DNA of 64,000 bases from CAG-841 sp963656825 (GTDB taxonomy: Bacteria; Bacillota; Clostridia; Oscillospirales; CAG-272): contig CAVKJG010000001.1 in the NCBI GenBank assembly GCA_963656825.1, forward strand, positions 1 to 64,000. The letters are read 5' to 3'. The translations under genes were made by a program, and so were the position numbers. The first letter of the stretch is position 1. Each line of letters starts with the position of its first letter. The notes beneath the pieces are model-generated. The model had not been told where the DNA came from. It worked only from the letters and a program-made list of their open reading frames with translations, and made no database searches. Positions 25,386 to 33,914 of the stretch are shown here, piece after piece.

Positions 25386-26162
25386 ATGACCGAAAAAGAC
25401 GTGCTTATCTCTCACCTTTCGGACAAGCTCCGCCACTGTCGTGAGCGCGACTGTATTCAGAGCACGCACTTTCTCGACGCAGCCTCTCTGTCGGAGGCAA
25501 AGCGTTTCTGCGCCGCCGAAAAAGCGCGCGCGGTATTTTTCGGAGGCTACGAAAACGCCGAAAGAGTTATATGCGCCTTTGTACCCGATTTTTATCCGGA
25601 CGAAATGTTTCCGTCGTATTTTTTCGACGAAAGCGAGGATCAGCCCGTCAAAGCCGTGAGATGCACGTGGGCGCAAGGCTCGCCGCAGCTTTCTCACCGC
25701 GACATTTTAGGCTCGATGCTTGCGCTCGGAATAACGCGCGAAGCCACAGGCGATATTCTCGTTTCGGAAGCTTTTGCTGACATTTTCGTACTTCCGCAGA
25801 TGGTCGGGTTTTTGATTTCTCATTACGAAAAAGCCGGAAGAGCCGCACTTTCCGTGCGCGAAATTCCGCTTTCCGAGGTTGTTTTTCCGGAGGTAAACGT
25901 CGAACGTATGCGCGACACGGTCGCTTCCATGCGGCTCGACTGCGTGCTTTCGGCAATATATTCTCTTTCACGATCGAAGGCGGAGGAAGCAGTGTCGGCA
26001 GGTATTGCCTTTGTAAACGACATAAAAGCATCGAAGCCCGACGCCCCGATAAAAGACGGCGATAAAATAGTTCTGCGCGGAATGGGCAAGGCAAAAATCA
26101 TATCGTCGGACGGCGTATCCAAGCGAGGCAGAACCGTAATAATCTTCGACAGATACAGGTAA
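25386..26162 (+). CDS. S4-domain RNA-binding protein, YlmH-like
   Basis: A 258-residue protein of the YlmH family. The N-terminal two-thirds matches the YlmH body (SEAKRFCAAE, VFFGGYENAER, FPDF/FVPDFYPDEMF, LSHRDILGSMLALGITREATGDI). A C-terminal S4 fold (about 180-250: MRLDCVLSAIYSLSRSKAEEAVSAGIAFVN) binds RNA. In Firmicutes YlmH has been linked to division-gene clusters and to rescue of stalled ribosomes; here it stands apart from ftsZ/divIVA genes. GGGAGG precedes the ATG at 25386. Confidence 0.88.
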   Translation: MTEKDVLISHLSDKLRHCRERDCIQSTHFLDAASLSEAKRFCAAEKARAVFFGGYENAERVICAFVPDFYPDEMFPSYFFDESEDQPVKAVRCTWAQGSPQLSHRDILGSMLALGITREATGDILVSEAFADIFVLPQMVGFLISHYEKAGRAALSVREIPLSEVVFPEVNVERMRDTVASMRLDCVLSAIYSLSRSKAEEAVSAGIAFVNDIKASKPDAPIKDGDKIVLRGMGKAKIISSDGVSKRGRTVIIFDRYR

Positions 26163-26172
26163 TTTCAGATAT

Positions 26173-26186
26173 TATACTTTTGTATA
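26173..26186 (+). repeat. Palindrome copy 6
   Basis: TATAC-TTTT-GTATA between the YlmH-like stop and the rlmA SD. Confidence 0.7.
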
Positions 26187-26203
26187 TTTCAAAGGAGCAG
26201 CAT

Positions 26204-27031
26204 ATGTCGGAATTCACTTGTCCCGTGTGCGGACAAAGACTTGAAAGACACGATTCGCAGATGAAGTGCCCTCTCGGGCACAGCTACGACATATCCCGCC
26301 GCGGATATGTAAATCTGCTGATGTCGCAGGCGTCGTCGAAAAAACGTCACGGCGACGACAGCGAAATGGTGTCGGCGCGGACGCGCTTTCTCTCGCTCGG
26401 GCATTATGACAGGCTCCGCAGCGAAGTCTGCGATATCGCGCTCGGGCTTATTTCGCACGGCGGCGTGATAGCCGACATCGGCTGCGGCGAATGCTACTAC
26501 ACGGAACATATCGCCCGTGCAATGAAAGAAAAAAACATTCCGTGCGACATATACGGAATAGATATATCCAAAAAGGCTCTCGACGCCGCGGGAAAACGCA
26601 ATTGCGGAATATCGCTTGCTGTCGCAAGCGCGTTTTCGCTCCCGCTGGCAGACGAATCCGCAGACCTTATTCTCAACCTTTTCGCTCCGCACGAGCCGAA
26701 GGAATTTTCAAGAATTTCCGCACCCGACGCAAAGATGATAAGGGTGTTCCCTCTTGCCCGTCATCTGTGGGAGCTCAAGGAAGCCATCTATGATGCGCCA
26801 TACGAAAATGTCATTGACACGCTTGACTTTTCCGGTTTTACACTCATGTATAAAAAGGAGCTTTCGTACCGTATTCAGCTGGCTTCGCAAAGCGAAATTC
26901 TTGACCTTTTCACAATGACGCCGTACTGCTACAAAACCTCCGAAAAGGACAGAAAAAAGCTTGACGCGCTCACCTCGCTCGACACGCGCGTCGAATTCTG
27001 CATAGCGGTTTACGAAAAAAGCGAGAGCTGA
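26204..27031 (+). CDS. rlmA: 23S rRNA (guanine-N1) methyltransferase
   Basis: A 275-residue RlmA-type enzyme. An N-terminal zinc module uses Cys6, Cys9, Cys22 and His26 (CPVCGQ ... KCPLGHSYD), followed by SRRGYVNLL. The SAM-binding Rossmann fold shows ADIGCGECYYTEHIA, YGIDISK and ASAFSLPLADES; NLFAPHEPKEFSR is the family's substrate loop. It methylates G745/G748 of 23S rRNA in homologues, the latter linked to macrolide response. AAAGGAG precedes the ATG at 26204. Confidence 0.92.
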   Translation: MSEFTCPVCGQRLERHDSQMKCPLGHSYDISRRGYVNLLMSQASSKKRHGDDSEMVSARTRFLSLGHYDRLRSEVCDIALGLISHGGVIADIGCGECYYTEHIARAMKEKNIPCDIYGIDISKKALDAAGKRNCGISLAVASAFSLPLADESADLILNLFAPHEPKEFSRISAPDAKMIRVFPLARHLWELKEAIYDAPYENVIDTLDFSGFTLMYKKELSYRIQLASQSEILDLFTMTPYCYKTSEKDRKKLDALTSLDTRVEFCIAVYEKSES

Positions 27032-27060
27032 TTGACACACCCGTCTTTCCATGGTATAAT
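27032..27060 (+). promoter_or_regulatory. Promoter of the amidase gene
   Basis: Perfect TTGACA (27032-27037), 17-base spacer, perfect TATAAT (27055-27060), starting at the rlmA stop. Confidence 0.9.
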
Positions 27061-27091
27061 TTTAATCGAGTTGATATGAGAGGAGGCGCGC

Positions 27092-27910
27092 ATGAAGAAA
27101 AATAAAAGCTTCAGAGAAAACGGAAGATCGAGCGGCGGCTCGGTCGGATTTTTCAGGGTTCTGGGGCTTACTGTTATAATTGTGGCTGCGGCATTTATCA
27201 TAAATCTGACTTCGCCCTTTGAGGAAGCGCACGAAACCACCGCATCGTCCGGAACGTCAACGGTTGCAACCACGACCACGCAGACAACGGCGCAGACGAG
27301 TGCCGTCACAACGACGACAACGGAAGCCAAACCTTCCACATCAACGTCAACATCGACGCCGCGGGAAACCGCCGCTCCGACCTCGCGCGTACCGACGGAC
27401 GAGGAAATGAAAAAGCTGATAGAAGAAAAAGATCTGCCGATAAATCCTCATTCGCGTGTCGGGCACAAGCGTACAGCCACAACGCAAATAGTCGTTCACT
27501 ACGTCGCAAATCCGTCCTCCACGGCGGAGCAGAACTGGAGCTGCTTTAACAACTACGCAACGTCCGGCGAACGCGACGCAAGCTCAAATTTCATCGTAGG
27601 TCTTGACGGAGAAATAATTCAGTGCATGCCAATAGACGAGGTTTCGTATCACGCGGGAAAGGTGAATTATTACTCAATAGGAATCGAAGTGTGCCACCCG
27701 ACAGCCGACGGAAAATTCAACGAGGCTACATATAATTCGCTTGTGAAGCTTGTTTCTTGGCTTTGCAAAAAATACGGAATTTCAAAAGAAAACGTTATCC
27801 GCCATTACGATGTAAACGGAAAGGATTGTCCGCGCTACTATGCCGGCGAGCCCGGCAGCGACGGCTATCGCAGGTGGGAAGCCTTTAAGGACGACCTTAT
27901 ATTTGACTGA
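27092..27910 (+). CDS. N-acetylmuramoyl-L-alanine amidase (amidase_2)
   Basis: A 272-residue peptidoglycan amidase. A signal anchor (about 21-39) is followed by a Thr/Ser/Ala-rich linker (47-100) that should span the wall, then an amidase_2/PGRP domain. Zinc ligands are His136 (VVHYVAN), His238 (RHYD) and Cys246 (GKDCPRYY); the Glu of IGIEVCHP is also conserved. It cuts between MurNAc and L-Ala. No cell-wall-binding repeats are present. GAGGAGG precedes the ATG. Confidence 0.92.
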   Translation: MKKNKSFRENGRSSGGSVGFFRVLGLTVIIVAAAFIINLTSPFEEAHETTASSGTSTVATTTTQTTAQTSAVTTTTTEAKPSTSTSTSTPRETAAPTSRVPTDEEMKKLIEEKDLPINPHSRVGHKRTATTQIVVHYVANPSSTAEQNWSCFNNYATSGERDASSNFIVGLDGEIIQCMPIDEVSYHAGKVNYYSIGIEVCHPTADGKFNEATYNSLVKLVSWLCKKYGISKENVIRHYDVNGKDCPRYYAGEPGSDGYRRWEAFKDDLIFD

Positions 27911-27933
27911 CGCCGTCTTGATTTTTCGCATAT

Positions 27934-27947
27934 TATACTTTCGTATA
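27934..27947 (+). repeat. Palindrome copy 7
   Basis: TATAC-TTTC-GTATA between the amidase stop and its terminator. Confidence 0.7.
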
Positions 27948-27951
27948 AAAC

Positions 27952-27983
27952 AAAAAGCTCCGCTTTTCAAAGCGGAGCTTTTT
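27952..27983. terminator. Bidirectional terminator, amidase/dut
   Basis: AAAAAGCTCCGCTTT/AAGCGGAGCTTTTT serves the two convergent genes. Confidence 0.95.
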
Positions 27984-27996
27984 GTTTTGCGTTTTT

Positions 27997-28443
27997 TTAT
28001 TTTGTTCCGGTAGAGCCGAAGCCTCCCGCGCCTCTTTTTGTTTCATCGAGAGTATCGCTTTCCTCAAATTCCGCGCGGATATAAGGAGCTATCACAAGCT
28101 GGGCTATCCTTTCTCCCGCGGAGATTGTCTGAGGCTGTCCCGAATGATTGTGAAGCGAAACGATTATCTCTCCGCGATAGTCCGAGTCTATAACTCCGAC
28201 CTTGTTTGCCGGAGCAATTCCGCGCTTTGACGCAAGTCCGCTCCTCGCATAAACAAGCCCCACAAGTCCGTCGGGAATCTGAACGGCAATTCCCGTGCCG
28301 ACCATCACCGTCTGCTCCGGAGCTATGACAATGTCGCTGTCCGTCGCGGCGTAAAGATCAGCGCCCGCGGCAAAATCGCTCGAATACACGGGAACCTTTG
28401 CCAGAGGACAGAGCTTTTTAAGCATTACTTTTTCGCACTTCAT
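27997..28443 (-). CDS. dut: dUTP diphosphatase
   Basis: A 148-residue trimeric dUTPase that hydrolyses dUTP to dUMP and keeps uracil out of DNA. The five motifs are visible: SSDFAAGADLYAA (1), ARSGLASKRGI (2), GVIDSDYRGEI (3), ERIAQLVI (4) and RGAGGFGSTG (5, which closes over the nucleotide). The ATG at 28443 is preferred over TTG six bases upstream because AAAAGGAAG is spaced better. Confidence 0.96.
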   Translation of the reverse strand: MKCEKVMLKKLCPLAKVPVYSSDFAAGADLYAATDSDIVIAPEQTVMVGTGIAVQIPDGLVGLVYARSGLASKRGIAPANKVGVIDSDYRGEIIVSLHNHSGQPQTISAGERIAQLVIAPYIRAEFEESDTLDETKRGAGGFGSTGTK

Positions 28444-28499
28444 ATGCAAACTTCCTTTTCTGTTTTATAATTATCCTTATGCCAAGCGGATTTTTTGTT

Positions 28500-30548
28500 T
28501 TATACAATAGTATATTTTATCTCGCTCGGAATTTTTATATCGGCAGGCTTGCCTCTTTCCATATCGACGGTTATGTAGCCGTAGGGAGTCGGAATGCTGA
28601 CATTTGCACTTTCAAGACCGTAAAGGCGCGGAGCAAGCTTTATCTCCTCAAAGCCCGGGCGAACCATTTCAAACCCGAGAAGCGCGAGCGGCAGATAATA
28701 TGCCGGAGCGCATCCTCCGCCGTAGCAAAAGCCTTTCCCCTCGCTGTTCCATTCCCTGCCGACGCCGTTTTTGCATTTATCACCGAAATCCTTCCAGCGA
28801 CGGATAATATTCATACCGTATTTTTCAAAAAGTCCGTATTGCCAAACGGTTTCGAGCAGGTACGCCGCAAACGCCGGCTGAACATCTCCGAGCGACTTGT
28901 CCGAGGCGGCTCTCAGCGCTATCTGCTTTGACGAAACGCTGTCGCACAGTCCGTAGAGCGACGCAAGAATATTCACATGGCGCGTGTAGTATTTTCTTCC
29001 CGTGTTTTTCGGAGCGCGGCACGGCTTTTTGTCCTTTGTCGAAAGACCTGCAAAGCAAAGCTGACGTTCTCTGTCAAAAAACGCCGCCTCAAAGCCTTTT
29101 TTCACGGCGTCGGCGCGAAGCCTGTACGCAGTGCGAAGCTTGTTGTTGCCTGTTTCGGCATAAATTTTCGACGCAATATCGAGCGCTTTGCAGTAAAGTG
29201 CCGTGACCACAGCCTGACCGAGCGCCTTCGGCGGATTTTCAAGGGAATAGCTGCCCGTTTTCATACTGTCCACCGGAGCGTAATCGGGCGGAGTGTCTAT
29301 TATTTTCGCGTCCGAAAGGTAGGAGTCGAACGTATCGAGAAGCGTCGTCAGCGCATCCTCCGCAGCCTCAAAAATCGAGGCGTCGCCCGTGTACATATAA
29401 TAATCCCATATCATCGGCACAAACGAAAGCAGTCCCGCCGAGTTTTCAAGCTCTCCGGCGGATTTTTTTATTCTTTCGGAAAGCTTTAGTATATCGAACC
29501 GCGCAAGCGATACATCTCCGAACGCAACCTGAGAAAACAGCGCTTCAAGGCGGATATCTCTTATCGCGGATATGAACTTTTTGCTTGTGGGGCTTTCGAT
29601 ATAAGAATCTCTGCGACAGTTTTCAAGCGTCCCGACGCAGTTTTGCCATATCGAGCAAAGCTCCCCGTCCGAGCAGGAAAACGCCGCTTTTCTGATGATC
29701 GGATATTCGCTGCGGATAAGCTGTACGTCAAAGATTTTCACATCGCTTTTTCCGTTGTTCGTAACGTTTATTATCAGCTTTGAAACGCCCGTGTACTGAA
29801 TCGAAGCATAATTTATTCTGCCGCAGGCGTGAATTGTTTCCGTGCGCGCGGGGACATCGCCCTCCTCCGCAAGCTCAAGGGTTATTTCGTAATCGTCGCC
29901 GTCCGCGGAAAGCACGGGATAAGCGGTAAGAAGCGTCGGAAAAGCGACGCAGAAGCGCGCCATCGAATGTTTCGGGCAAACATACATCTCCTGCGGATCG
30001 GGAAGCACAATATGCTCAGACAGCGGCGGAATCGGCGATTTTACAAGCGCCGCCGGATAATTTACCGCAACGGCCTTTTCCCATTCGCAGGGCGCGACGG
30101 TAAAATCGGTTTCGGTATCGCTTATATGGCACGGCAGATATCTTATATCCCATTTTTCATCGGTGCAGATGCTTTCAAGTGTTCCGTCGTCATATTCTAT
30201 ATCGCACGAAAGTATGAACCCTCCCTCTCCGTGCGAGCTTTCAGCCTCGCTTTCGGGGGTTTTTCTCACCACAGCCTTTATCAGAAGCGTATCGGGCGCG
30301 GAAGGAAGCTCATATTCGGAATAAAAGCTTGCTTTGTCAAGCGGATATACAGGTCCCGAGCCGACAAACGCTCCGTTTATCCAAAGCTTGTATACGGTAT
30401 CCGCCGACACCTGCACACGAAGCCTTACGCCCGTTTTCATCAGCCTGTAAGCCTTTGAAATCTCAGCTACGCAATATCCGCCGCCGGCGGATATACCGTC
30501 TGCATGGGCGCTCTCGTCGAGCCATATCCATTTTGCATCGGAAAGCAT
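28500..30548 (-). CDS. GH78-like alpha-L-rhamnosidase family protein
   Basis: A 682-residue intracellular (no signal peptide) glycosidase-like protein. N-terminal beta domains (KWIWL, VRLRVQVSADTVYKLWINGAFVGSGP) resemble the sugar-binding domains of GH78; the central six-hairpin barrel starts near CRRDSYIESPT and includes SFVPMIWDYYMYTGD; a C-terminal beta domain (FEEIKLAPRLYGLESA) follows. Catalytic acids cannot be assigned by eye, so a related GH family is possible. ATG 30548 with AAAAGGAGGG is chosen over 30584. Its stop codon lies in a palindrome copy. It is divergent from the serine hydrolase gene. Confidence 0.72.
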   Translation of the reverse strand: MLSDAKWIWLDESAHADGISAGGGYCVAEISKAYRLMKTGVRLRVQVSADTVYKLWINGAFVGSGPVYPLDKASFYSEYELPSAPDTLLIKAVVRKTPESEAESSHGEGGFILSCDIEYDDGTLESICTDEKWDIRYLPCHISDTETDFTVAPCEWEKAVAVNYPAALVKSPIPPLSEHIVLPDPQEMYVCPKHSMARFCVAFPTLLTAYPVLSADGDDYEITLELAEEGDVPARTETIHACGRINYASIQYTGVSKLIINVTNNGKSDVKIFDVQLIRSEYPIIRKAAFSCSDGELCSIWQNCVGTLENCRRDSYIESPTSKKFISAIRDIRLEALFSQVAFGDVSLARFDILKLSERIKKSAGELENSAGLLSFVPMIWDYYMYTGDASIFEAAEDALTTLLDTFDSYLSDAKIIDTPPDYAPVDSMKTGSYSLENPPKALGQAVVTALYCKALDIASKIYAETGNNKLRTAYRLRADAVKKGFEAAFFDRERQLCFAGLSTKDKKPCRAPKNTGRKYYTRHVNILASLYGLCDSVSSKQIALRAASDKSLGDVQPAFAAYLLETVWQYGLFEKYGMNIIRRWKDFGDKCKNGVGREWNSEGKGFCYGGGCAPAYYLPLALLGFEMVRPGFEEIKLAPRLYGLESANVSIPTPYGYITVDMERGKPADIKIPSEIKYTIV
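28501..28514 (-). repeat. Palindrome copy 8
   Basis: TATAC-AATA-GTATA overlapping the stop codon of the GH78-like gene. Confidence 0.65.
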
Positions 30549-30628
30549 AAGCGCAGTCCCTCCTTTTCCGTTTTTCGCAGTCAATTAACTTTACCGCAAA
30601 ACCGCGCAATTGTCAATATCGCATATAA

Positions 30629-30657
30629 ATTATATCAATTGCAAAGCAAAATGTCAA
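30629..30657 (-). promoter_or_regulatory. Promoter of the GH78-like gene
   Basis: TTGACA (30652-30657), 17-base spacer, TATAAT (30629-30634), both perfect, on the minus strand. Confidence 0.9.
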
Positions 30658-30664
30658 CACAGCC

Positions 30665-30693
30665 TTGTAAAATGAAAAAATCGGTGGTAAAAT
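30665..30693 (+). promoter_or_regulatory. Promoter of the serine hydrolase gene
   Basis: TTGTAA (30665-30670), 17-base spacer, TAAAAT (30688-30693). Its -35 is only 7 bases from the divergent promoter's -35, so one regulator could control both. Confidence 0.7.
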
Positions 30694-30728
30694 AATAAAT
30701 GAAAGTAAAAATTTCAGGAGGATATAAC

Positions 30729-32477
30729 ATGGGAATAACATATCCGTCAAAAGCAATAGAATATATAAAGCGTCTTACCGATCCGAAGGTTCCCGTCACG
30801 GCAACGACAAAAAGCCCCATTCTGAAAGCCGCGCCGAAAAACACGGCGACAGAGCAGCCGTTTGAGCGCGCAAAGCCGGAGGAGGTAGGAATACCGTCCG
30901 GAAGAATAGCGGAATTTCTCCGCGAGCTTTACGAAAACCGAGATGTCGATGTTCACGGCGTCACAATAATAAAAGACGGAAAACTCATAGATCAGGCTAT
31001 GTTCGGTCCGTATGAGGCGACGCTTCCGCAGTCAACCTTTTCGGAATGTAAAAGCGTGATATCCCTTGCGATAGGAATACTCATAGGCGAAAAGCTTCTT
31101 ACCCTTGACGAAAAAGTGGTGGATATAATTCCCGATATAAATCCCATAACGAAAAAACGGTACGAAAAGCTCACCGTCGAAGATCTTCTCACGATGCGGT
31201 CAAGCTCATGCTTCAATGAAATAGGCGCGGCGGTAGAGGAAAACTGGGAAAAAGAATTCTTTACCATAGTGCCGTTCGGCAGCATAGGAAAAACGTTTTT
31301 CTACAACAGCCTGAACACCTATATGCTCGCCTGCATAGTACGTCACAAAAGCGGGGCTACCGTAACCGAATATCTCCGCCCGAGGCTGTTTGAGCCGCTC
31401 GGCATAAATAATATATTCTGGGAAAAGAGCGCGCTTGGAACGGAATGCGGCGGCTGGGGACTTTACATCTGTCCCGAGGATATGGCAAAGCTCGGTCAGC
31501 TTGTGCTTTGCGGCGGCGTATGGAACGGAAAGCGTCTTATTCCGAAAAGCTATATAACCCGCGCGACGAGAGCGCACGCCAAAGCTCCCGAGGATTACGG
31601 CGATTTCGATTACGGCTATCAGATCTGGGTGGGCAGAAATTCCGACTCGTTCCTGTTCAACGGCATGTTCGGACAGAATATGCTCTGCTTCAGAAACACA
31701 AATACAATAATCACGGCAAACGCCGGCAACTGCGAATTTTTCCAGCAGTCGCCATTCTGCCGCATATGCGAAAAATATTTCTCGTCGGACTCTCCAAACG
31801 CTCCCGTCCGCGACGATACTCCTTCCCTTGACGCAATGATAAAGCGTCTTGCAAGAAAGGATTTCCGCTACGAAGGCTTTCTTGCGGCGCGCAAGGACAG
31901 AAAGCAGGCGTCCGAAATGATAGAAGAGCTTGACGGCAGATTCTGCGCGCTTTCCGAGGGAAAAACCACGTCGATAAGCGTTTTCCCGGTGGCGCTTCAG
32001 GTCTGCGGAAACACCTTCGGCAAGGGTCTTGAAAAAATAGGCTTTGAAACAAAGGACGGAAAATTTATCGTTTCCTTCTTTGAAGGCGACGACGTAATTT
32101 CCGTGCCGGTCGGATTTTCCAATTATGAAAAAACCGAAATAAAGCTCGGAGAGCTTCCGTTCAGGGTTGCCGTTCACGGCAGATTTGCCGAAAACGAGGA
32201 TTATCTTCCCGTGCTTAAAATAAAGCTTGACTTTATCGAAACGCCCTGCTCGAAAACGATAAAGCTGATTTTTGACGGAAACGAAATTCACTATAGCCAG
32301 GACGAATTCCCCGGGGCAAGATTTATAAGGTACGGAATAAACTTCCTTTCGGATAATTTCATTTCAAAAGGCATCTTCGGGAAAATGAACCTTGACAAAA
32401 GACTTGCCGACGCGGATTATATTTCATACAGAGCGGAGGCAAAGCTATCGGCAAAGGCGGATTTTGTTTTAATCTGA
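30729..32477 (+). CDS. Class C beta-lactamase-fold serine hydrolase
   Basis: A 582-residue protein. Residues about 48-370 are a beta-lactamase/esterase fold with the nucleophile motif SECK (Ser105, Lys108), a YNS tyrosine motif at 192-194 and GGWGLYICPEDMAKLGQLVL. The C-terminal third (about 400-582) is a beta-rich domain of unknown role. No signal peptide is seen. Such enzymes act as esterases, peptidases or deacylases rather than antibiotic lactamases. AGGAGG precedes ATG 30729. With the divergent glycosidase it may form a sugar or glycan ester breakdown unit. Confidence 0.82.
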   Translation: MGITYPSKAIEYIKRLTDPKVPVTATTKSPILKAAPKNTATEQPFERAKPEEVGIPSGRIAEFLRELYENRDVDVHGVTIIKDGKLIDQAMFGPYEATLPQSTFSECKSVISLAIGILIGEKLLTLDEKVVDIIPDINPITKKRYEKLTVEDLLTMRSSSCFNEIGAAVEENWEKEFFTIVPFGSIGKTFFYNSLNTYMLACIVRHKSGATVTEYLRPRLFEPLGINNIFWEKSALGTECGGWGLYICPEDMAKLGQLVLCGGVWNGKRLIPKSYITRATRAHAKAPEDYGDFDYGYQIWVGRNSDSFLFNGMFGQNMLCFRNTNTIITANAGNCEFFQQSPFCRICEKYFSSDSPNAPVRDDTPSLDAMIKRLARKDFRYEGFLAARKDRKQASEMIEELDGRFCALSEGKTTSISVFPVALQVCGNTFGKGLEKIGFETKDGKFIVSFFEGDDVISVPVGFSNYEKTEIKLGELPFRVAVHGRFAENEDYLPVLKIKLDFIETPCSKTIKLIFDGNEIHYSQDEFPGARFIRYGINFLSDNFISKGIFGKMNLDKRLADADYISYRAEAKLSAKADFVLI

Positions 32478-32486
32478 TGCAGCGAA

Positions 32487-32540
32487 TAAAAAAGCGCCGC
32501 GCGGGTAAAGCTTTATCCGAAAGGGGGCGGTGCTTTTTGT
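32487..32540 (+). terminator. Hairpin after the hydrolase; overlaps the next SD
   Basis: AAAAAGCGCCGC pairs with GCGGTGCTTTTT (one G-U) around a 28-base loop. The loop and 3' arm contain AAAGGGGGC, the only SD for the Cys-rich gene at 32541. Confidence 0.7.
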
Positions 32541-32756
32541 ATGGAAAAAAACGAAAAATATCTTATCAGAAACACAACGCGCGAGCAGCGCAAGGAGATA
32601 GTTTTACGCTCGCTCGGAAGCGAGGGCTGCAGCGGCTGCTCCGGATGCGACGGCATAGGCTGCGGCGACGCATTTGAAATATATCGTGAATATATAGAAG
32701 GTAAAAAGGAGCTTGCCGAAATAAACCGCGCATTTCGCGGCGGAACGGTAAGCTGA
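32541..32756 (+). CDS. Small Cys-rich protein
   Basis: A 71-residue protein with a central cysteine cluster CSGCSGCDGIGCGD (four Cys) between two helical, charged halves (TTREQRKEIVLRS and FEIYREYIEGKKELAEINRAF). No signal peptide or membrane segment. Similar small proteins with a Gly/Cys core occur in other Clostridia, but I do not know a function; metal or Fe-S binding is a guess from the cysteines. It follows a hairpin that includes its SD, so its translation may be controlled by RNA structure. Confidence 0.75.
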   Translation: MEKNEKYLIRNTTREQRKEIVLRSLGSEGCSGCSGCDGIGCGDAFEIYREYIEGKKELAEINRAFRGGTVS

Positions 32757-32758
32757 CG

Positions 32759-32797
32759 AAAAGGCACTGTAAAAACGTTATTTTACAGTGCCTTTTG
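32759..32797. terminator. Bidirectional terminator
   Basis: AAAAGGCACTGTAAAA/TTTTACAGTGCCTTTT ends the Cys-rich gene (plus) and the DHHW gene (minus). Confidence 0.95.
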
Positions 32798-32801
32798 CTT
32801 T

Positions 32802-33902
32802 TTATTTTATTGTTTCGCTGTTGTTGAGAACAAGCGTGCTGTAAAGGAACAGAACGTCGCTCCCCTCAAAGCTTACAAATCTGCCGAGATAATCGGGATT
32901 GATATAACGTATATCGACAAGCGTTATCTTCGCATAGCCCTCGACAAGCAAAGGCGCTATACTGCTTCCGAACGAATCGCGGAAAATTATAAGCTCTTTG
33001 TCCGTCGTCGCGCTCGGATTTTCTATCGTCATAAGCGATACCGAGCCCGAAAGAAACATCTGATAAGGGTCCTTGCCGTATGCTTTTTCCATATCGTACA
33101 CGGTTGCTTTCTTACCCGTTTCGTAATTTGTGACTATGCAGCCGTCAAGAATATCGCTTGTAAGATATTTTATCGTTTCCGCAGGCATCGGGAGCGCCGC
33201 CTGACCGTAATAAACGCCGTAGAAAGCGTTGTCAAGCGTGTTTTCCCTGTACTGAGCGGCAAGCGTTACGCCCATTCCCGAGGCAAGCGTCCTTGCCGTA
33301 TCGACAAGCTTTTCCTGCCGCCAGTGAGTGTCTGTCTTGTAATAGTCTGAAATTTCAAGCGTGTTCATTATGTCTATATACTGCGCATAGGTCATTTTGT
33401 CTTTCATTTCGGCTACAAGCTTTTCGTAATCCATTTTAAGATATCCGCCCTTGTCCGCAAGAAAATAGCTTTTGTCCGGAACTATCGAAAGATATACGCC
33501 GGAGGCTTTTCCCTCCATATATTTTTTGTAGACGTATTCAAATCTTCCGGCGGCATAATCAAGCGATTTGTCATTCAGCGGATATTCTATCTTTGCCGCA
33601 TAGCCGTCCTTTATATAAATGTCGTTGTTGTCAAGCTGTCGGAAAACGTAGTAGCTCATCATGGCTTTCAGCGTTCTGAACTTCTCACGCAGAGGAAACT
33701 GATCCTGCGTGTAGGATTCAAACTTTGTCATAAAGCTGCCGTCAAGAAGCGTCTTTATATCGACCTTCGGAAGCTGGGCAAGCTCTCTGCGCTCGCTGTC
33801 GGAATACTGCTTTGAGGGCATCGCCCAGCAGGCGATGACCATCGTGGCAAAAAACACGGCGAGCATCGCAAAGGATATTATACTTTTTACTTTTTTATTC
33901 AT
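32802..33902 (-). CDS. DHHW/AlgX-like surface polymer acylation protein
   Basis: A 366-residue protein with an N-terminal membrane anchor (about 8-27) and an external SGNH-like domain of the AlgJ/AlgX/DHHW group. DTHW (191-194) holds the catalytic Asp/His-type residues and FRDSFGSS (around Ser310) the nucleophile motif. These proteins work with an MBOAT to pass acyl groups onto exported polysaccharide; the MBOAT gene is 12 bases upstream. The acceptor here is unknown. Confidence 0.87.
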   Translation of the reverse strand: MNKKVKSIISFAMLAVFFATMVIACWAMPSKQYSDSERRELAQLPKVDIKTLLDGSFMTKFESYTQDQFPLREKFRTLKAMMSYYVFRQLDNNDIYIKDGYAAKIEYPLNDKSLDYAAGRFEYVYKKYMEGKASGVYLSIVPDKSYFLADKGGYLKMDYEKLVAEMKDKMTYAQYIDIMNTLEISDYYKTDTHWRQEKLVDTARTLASGMGVTLAAQYRENTLDNAFYGVYYGQAALPMPAETIKYLTSDILDGCIVTNYETGKKATVYDMEKAYGKDPYQMFLSGSVSLMTIENPSATTDKELIIFRDSFGSSIAPLLVEGYAKITLVDIRYINPDYLGRFVSFEGSDVLFLYSTLVLNNSETIK

Positions 33903-33914
33903 AACATACCTCCG

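Noticed and set aside
25349..26186. TATAC-N4-GTATA copies as -10 elements (TATACT) of the downstream genes
   Set aside because: No -35 sequence lies 16-18 bases upstream in either orientation, and several copies are at gene ends with no gene downstream.
31206..32291. A 361-codon frame antisense to the serine hydrolase gene
   Set aside because: No SD, no promoter and no recognisable domain; the sense frame has a clear active site.
30729..32477. Beta-lactamase resistance gene
   Set aside because: It has the fold but also a large extra C-terminal domain and no signal peptide, as in cytoplasmic esterases of the family.
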